Part shown: in pieces, positions 59,905 to 64,000 of the stretch | How positions within the stretch are numbered: position 1 is the stretch's first letter | Layout of the letters: each line of letters opens with the position of its first letter | NCBI RefSeq assembly: GCF_020085105.1 | Contig: NC_058055.1 | Span: 28,341,872 to 28,405,871, forward strand | From: Siniperca chuatsi | Lineage: Eukaryota; Chordata; Actinopteri; Centrarchiformes; Sinipercidae | DNA: 64,000 nucleotides | Reading direction: 5' to 3' | Made by a program: the position numbers and the translations under genes | Notes under the pieces: model-generated | The model's database searches: none | What the model saw: only the letters and a program-made list of their open reading frames with translations | What the model was told of the DNA's origin: nothing

Positions 59905-60190
59905 TTACAGGACTTTGGCCTAGCTCTGAGCTCAAGCCAGGTAGTTGCAGTGGTTCAGGAATCTGATTAGCATGCCTTTTGAATGCCTCCCTATGGAAAT
60001 TTTCCAGATGTGTCCAAATGGGGAGAGACACTGGAGGTACTATATATCCCATCTAGTCTGGAAACACATCAGAATATTCCAGAAGGAGCTGAAGGAAAGG
60101 GTTAGGGAGATGGGCATTTGGGCTACTTTGCTTAGCCTGCAGCCAGCCAAAACATCCCAGACTTGGATATGCCAAATGCATATTATTGTA
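59905..60190 (+). mobile_element. RTE-like LINE 3' fragment
   Basis: Plus strand encodes RHWRYYISHLVWKHIRIFQK and ELKERVREMGIWATLLSLQP, the usual C-terminus of RTE/Rex-type fish LINEs. Upstream GTAGTTGCAGTGGTTCAGGA fits the same family. The rest of the element is absent. Confidence 0.65.
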
Positions 60191-60534
60191 ATCTATTTTT
60201 CTGCATCTAGAGAGAAGCGGGATTGTTTTATTTTCTTTAAGTACTAATTTAAGATTAATAAGGGCATCTTGCACTGCATTAAGGAGGAGAGGTGTAATTT
60301 TTCAGTGGATGTGAATTTTACAATCCCACATGGAAGAACCCTTATCATTTGAATGAATGGAGAAAAGAGCAGGGCCCAAAATGCATCCCTGCAGCACATT
60401 CCTAGGATCAGCTCAAATTCAAACCATCCTCTTTAAGTTATATGGTAGCAGGGTTAAGAATAAAACATCTTTTGACTGTAATGTGTAGGGCAGTGAGTTT
60501 TAGTACAAATTTTGTTACATGTCTGTGCACCTCT

Positions 60535-61000
60535 CTTGTAATCAGGATGAGTGCATCATGGAGGGAAGATGACTGAGTGGAGAACCTAAGACTATCAGCA
60601 ATTTGATAATTGCAAGAGCAGCTACGGCTTTTAGACAAGGTGGAAGTCCTCTGTCTACAGGGTCCTGTCTGGAGGAAAAATAAACAACAGGTCTGTATGA
60701 AGCGTTATGGTGCTGAGTGAAAATAGATAGTGCAAATCCACATTTCTTGTGTACAAAGAGTAGGAAAGGTTGGTTATAGTCAGGAAGCCCTAGTGCAGGA
60801 GCTGACAGCAAAGCCTACTTCAACTTGTTAAATGACTAATCGGCTGGTTGTGAGGGTTTGGATATGTCTTGGAGTAGTGCTGCATAATCCATTATCTACA
60901 ATAACCTGTCATTCCTAAAAATGTCTTCATCTGGGACACATTTGTGGGTTTGGGCACTTCTAATATGACTTACTCTGGAGTAAGGACCCTTGTAGAACTA
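60535..61000 (-). mobile_element. Endogenous retrovirus pol relic
   Basis: On the minus strand, a thumb/connection-like stretch (MKTFLGMTGYCR, stop, then WIMQHYSK) is followed after a gap by SAPALGLPDYNQPF and RPVVYFSSRQDPV (start of an RNase H-like region). Stops and frameshifts break it. No LTR was recognised. It is an old, inactive retroviral or retroviral-like pol fragment. Confidence 0.65.
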
Positions 61001-61615
61001 GTTCACTAGCAAGGACCACACCGTCAACAGCATACGTTTAAATGATTTATTGATGAAGCAAGATTGTGTGGGAGATTTGACTCGCTGTTTGCTTGATTGG
61101 CTACTATATGTGAGGGAAGCGTCGGTGGGAAAGTAGCACCTGGGCATGACCGACCCCCTTCAGGACCCTACAGAGAGGAGGAAGGAGAGAGAGAAATGGG
61201 GTGTGTGTGGGGGGGGACGCTGCTAGATAATAATGTGTGTCCCAAATACTGGACCATATTCTGACACAATTGAGCCTTCTTTAGTGAAGTTTTGTAACCC
61301 TTCACATCCAAAGACTAGAGAAGGACAACTGTCTCACAAGCAGAGGGAGAGGCTAAAAGTCAGTCATCTACACTTTGTATCAGAGTAGAACTTCCTGGAA
61401 GATCTTTGAGATCAATGTGTAAAACACATGAAAAGATTGTAGGTGACTCTGTGTACCCTTGGGTTCATCTTTTAAGTGTATAATGTAGTCCGTCATAGGT
61501 AAATGCAAACAAATACTGACTATTTATGTAGAGGAAAAGAATGCACTGCAAAGATCGAGGTACAGTGTAGTCACGTGTTGCATGGACTGTTATACCTTGG
61601 TTTAGCTGAGATCAA
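61001..61615. other. Intergenic, unresolved
   Basis: A G-rich stretch at 61198-61220 and otherwise no recognisable feature. It may be part of the adjacent retroviral or LINE relics. Confidence 0.35.
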
Positions 61616-61734
61616 ATTACTGGAGTGAGTAAGTGGTGGGCAGGGTCCAAACAGGGCAGGCAGGACTCGGATGGGTTGATCCACCTAGCTTGTGGTCCAG
61701 AGCCAGTAAGGAGGAGAGGAAGGACCCTATCATC

Positions 61735-62225
61735 TCTGAAGTTATGAGGATGGAGCACGAGGAGTACAGGGTGAAGGTGGTGGCACAGGGGCACTGGATA
61801 ACATGGGAAAGTGTCACAGACTTCTGGAAACTGCCACAGGTACGACTCAGCTTTCTCATCAGGGTGACCTATGAAACCCTCCACTCCCCCTGCAATCTCC
61901 AGCAGTGGTTGAGTAGAGAGAGCATGTGACCTGTGTGACCATCAATGCCTCCTCCAACACACTCTGGCAGGTTGCAGGACCACACTGACACAGGGCCTGT
62001 TTAAATGCTAGCACGACCAAGTGCTCAGGAAGCTGGCAGAGGTGGTGGAGAGAAGGCAGCAAGAGGCGAGCCACAAGAGTCAAACGGGGAGCCAACAGAG
62101 GATCCTCATCCTCAGGAAAGGGAATCTGCAGATACTACCAGCAAGAGACCAGCACCCAAGCTCCTGTCACCAGGAGACAGAACAGCAAAGAAGAGCCAAA
62201 TAAAAACACAGGGATCAAATAAAAA
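61735..62225 (+). mobile_element. LINE polyprotein C-terminal relic
   Basis: Plus strand reads WESVTDFWKLPQVRLSFLIR, VTYETLHSPCNLQQWL, then in another frame LAGCRTTLTQGLFKC and HDQVLRKLAEVVERRQQEA. The order (RLSFLIRATYD-like, GCK..LTQGRY-like, RHDQVLR..LAEVLE-like) matches a fish LINE polyprotein end. Broken by stops. Confidence 0.6.
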
Positions 62226-62464
62226 TTTTTAAGAGATTTTCAAAGATGCTAATGATGTAGCCTGTCTGATTTTAGTAGGCAGAGTGTTCCACAGTCTGGG
62301 AGCTCGAACAGAAAAGGCCTGGTCACCTTTGGTCACAAGCCAGGATCTAGGAGCAGTCACTTCTGCAGAGCATCCACTGATCTCAGAGAACACCTAGGCA
62401 CATAGGGAGTCACTAAATCTTATATAATTTGGAGGGAGGGCATTTAAAGCTTTAAAATTGATCA

Positions 62465-63130
62465 GTAAAATTTTCAGAATCAGAAAGAATCAGAATCAGA
62501 AATACTTTATTGATCCCCGAAGAGAAACTCTTTGTTACAGCAGCTCGCCTTTACGTCAGTGCACACAGGAGAAAGTACTAGCAAAAAATATAATACACTA
62601 TAAAAACTATAAAAACAGGTCAGAAAATAAATTAAGTACCAGGTGGGTATAAGTATAAGATAAAATAAGTGTGAGGTACCAAGTGGGTTTACCGGTTGAT
62701 GATGATAATACGGTATAATAATACAATGTAATAATATAAGTAATAAGTAGTGGTGCATGTACTATCGCGTTAAGTGTAGCTTAATGAGGTTATTAAGATA
62801 TTGCACAGCAGTAATGGAGGTATATAATATCAATATCCATAAATAGGAAAATATTGCTCACAGAATATTGCAGAATATTGCACAATTATTCAAGTATGGC
62901 AGAGATGTAATGATCAATGTCCAGTTTAGTGACTTAGGGTCATACAGACTAACCCTTAGAGGGAGGAGTTAAAGAGTTTGATGGCCACAGCCAGGAATGA
63001 CTTCCTGTGGTGCTCTGTGGTGCTTTTTGGTGGGATGAGTCTTCCGCTGAAGGTGCTCCTTTGCTTGACCAAAGCAAAATCAGTACGGAATAAAACGGGC
63101 ATCCAGTGTAAGTTGGCTAGTTGGATGGAT
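62465..63130. repeat. Dispersed retroelement 3' repeat
   Basis: 62475-62535 (CAGAATCAGAAATACTTTAT, TGATCCCCGA) and 62960-63070 (GGAGTTAAAGAGTTTGATGG, CAGGAATGACTTCCTGTGG) are common dispersed sequences in teleost genomes, probably one element with an AT-rich middle. No intact coding region. Confidence 0.5.
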
Positions 63131-63387
63131 CGGTCAAACGCTGGACTTGGACCAGGGTGTCCCGTGTGAAACCAAAAGTCAATGTTGACTTATTTTAAGT
63201 TACGTACATAAGTTTGGTTACATATGCAAGTTATGTAGCCTTCGTAAGTGACTAACTTATCATAAAGACTAAGGTATGGTACGCATGACACTGGACATTT
63301 GTAGGATACCAGACGAACCGTTGTATGAGAATACGCTGCCCCAGACAACTCATGATGGTCGAGAGAGGGGGCTTTGCCCAGATTGGT

Positions 63388-63427
63388 GCCTTGTACTTAG
63401 GGGTTGTATTCCTCCTAAGTACAAGGC
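63388..63427. repeat. 14-bp perfect inverted repeat (hairpin)
   Basis: GCCTTGTACTTAGG (63388-63401) is the exact reverse complement of CCTAAGTACAAGGC (63414-63427), with a 12-base loop. No associated transposon or RNA gene was recognised. Confidence 0.7.
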
Positions 63428-64000
63428 ATCAATCAATGTCAGATATTTTTGGTGTAGATAAGAGATTAAGTGTTAAGTTACTCTTTAACAAAAAGGTACA
63501 GCTGCTACCTAGATAAGCAGCCAGGTTAAATTGTAAGCTTGGAGTTTTATTTGGTATCAAAGTTAAGAGCCAGGCTATCTATGTCTGTATGTTTTTAATT
63601 TTAGTTTAGTTTAATTTCCTCCCTGTATTAGTTACCTCTTATTACTGTACAAATGGCTGTGTGATTTCTTTAAAATATCTCTTTTGCACTGTCAACTGTC
63701 TCAGAATATACTTGAGTCATACATTTTACTGCAAACTGTTTGTCATTTGAATTTATGTTATTTCCTAGCCGCCCTTCCTATACTGTCTCATTAACTCTAT
63801 AGATGCTGCTGGAATCACAAACACAGTTACACAGCAGACAAAGAAAATTATGAAAGATGAGACACATAGCAGCACAGATTGGTGTGTGGGGAGGTCAGGA
63901 TACTATGTAAGGTTAGACAAAGGTTAGTTTTGGATGCAGTGAATGGTGTGAAAGGCTGGTACACCAGTGATGAAGTACTGCGTGTGTTGGCCAGGCTCTT

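Noticed and set aside
1-64000. CRISPR arrays, bacterial operons, phage or plasmid features
   Set aside because: The window is a vertebrate nuclear locus with spliced genes; the short repeats seen are microsatellites and transposons.

Overview
The window is nuclear DNA from a ray-finned fish, most likely a percomorph-type teleost. The evidence is a split vertebrate gene (NUP98), an odorant-receptor 131-2-like GPCR, and many teleost-type repeats (Tc1/mariner, hAT, Rex1-like, L2/CR1-like, Tx1/L1-like and RTE-like LINEs). Genes were read by joining open frames across GT-AG splice sites and checking that phases agree. Nothing was searched against a database.

Layout. 1-434 is a TATATG/TGTATA microsatellite. 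0.4-3.1 kb holds a 5'-truncated LINE with a perfect 17-bp target-site duplication, next to two YY1-type motifs. 3.7-9.5 kb (+) is a seven-coding-exon gene for a pyrin-like death-fold domain, a basic linker, two OB-fold-like exons resembling a mammalian HIN domain, and an unknown C-terminal module. 10.4-10.7 kb (-) has a 93-codon frame with a C-terminal hydrophobic anchor. 11.7-16.9 kb (+) is a tandem paralogue with the same promoter, first exon and pyrin exon, but with four copies of a 63-nt linker exon, a degenerate first OB exon that stops in frame, and an intact C-terminal exon. 17.85-50.3 kb (-) is the NUP98 gene (Nup98-Nup96 precursor), with 34 coding exons that join in phase to about 1,837 residues. 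50.7-63.9 kb is a TE graveyard containing one odorant-receptor-like gene whose 3' end was duplicated by a short recombination event.

How the parts fit. The two (+) genes converge on NUP98 and look like a young innate-immune pair. A pyrin-like domain would signal by death-fold assembly, a basic linker could target the nucleus, and OB folds could bind nucleic acid. That is the layout of mammalian IFI16/AIM2 proteins, a family generally described as mammal-restricted. Both promoters carry a GAAANNGAAA-like (IRF/ISRE) element. The second copy has lost its OB folds and could act as a pyrin-only decoy or a short isoform. NUP98 is the housekeeping anchor of the window and looks intact, including the HF|S self-cleavage site.
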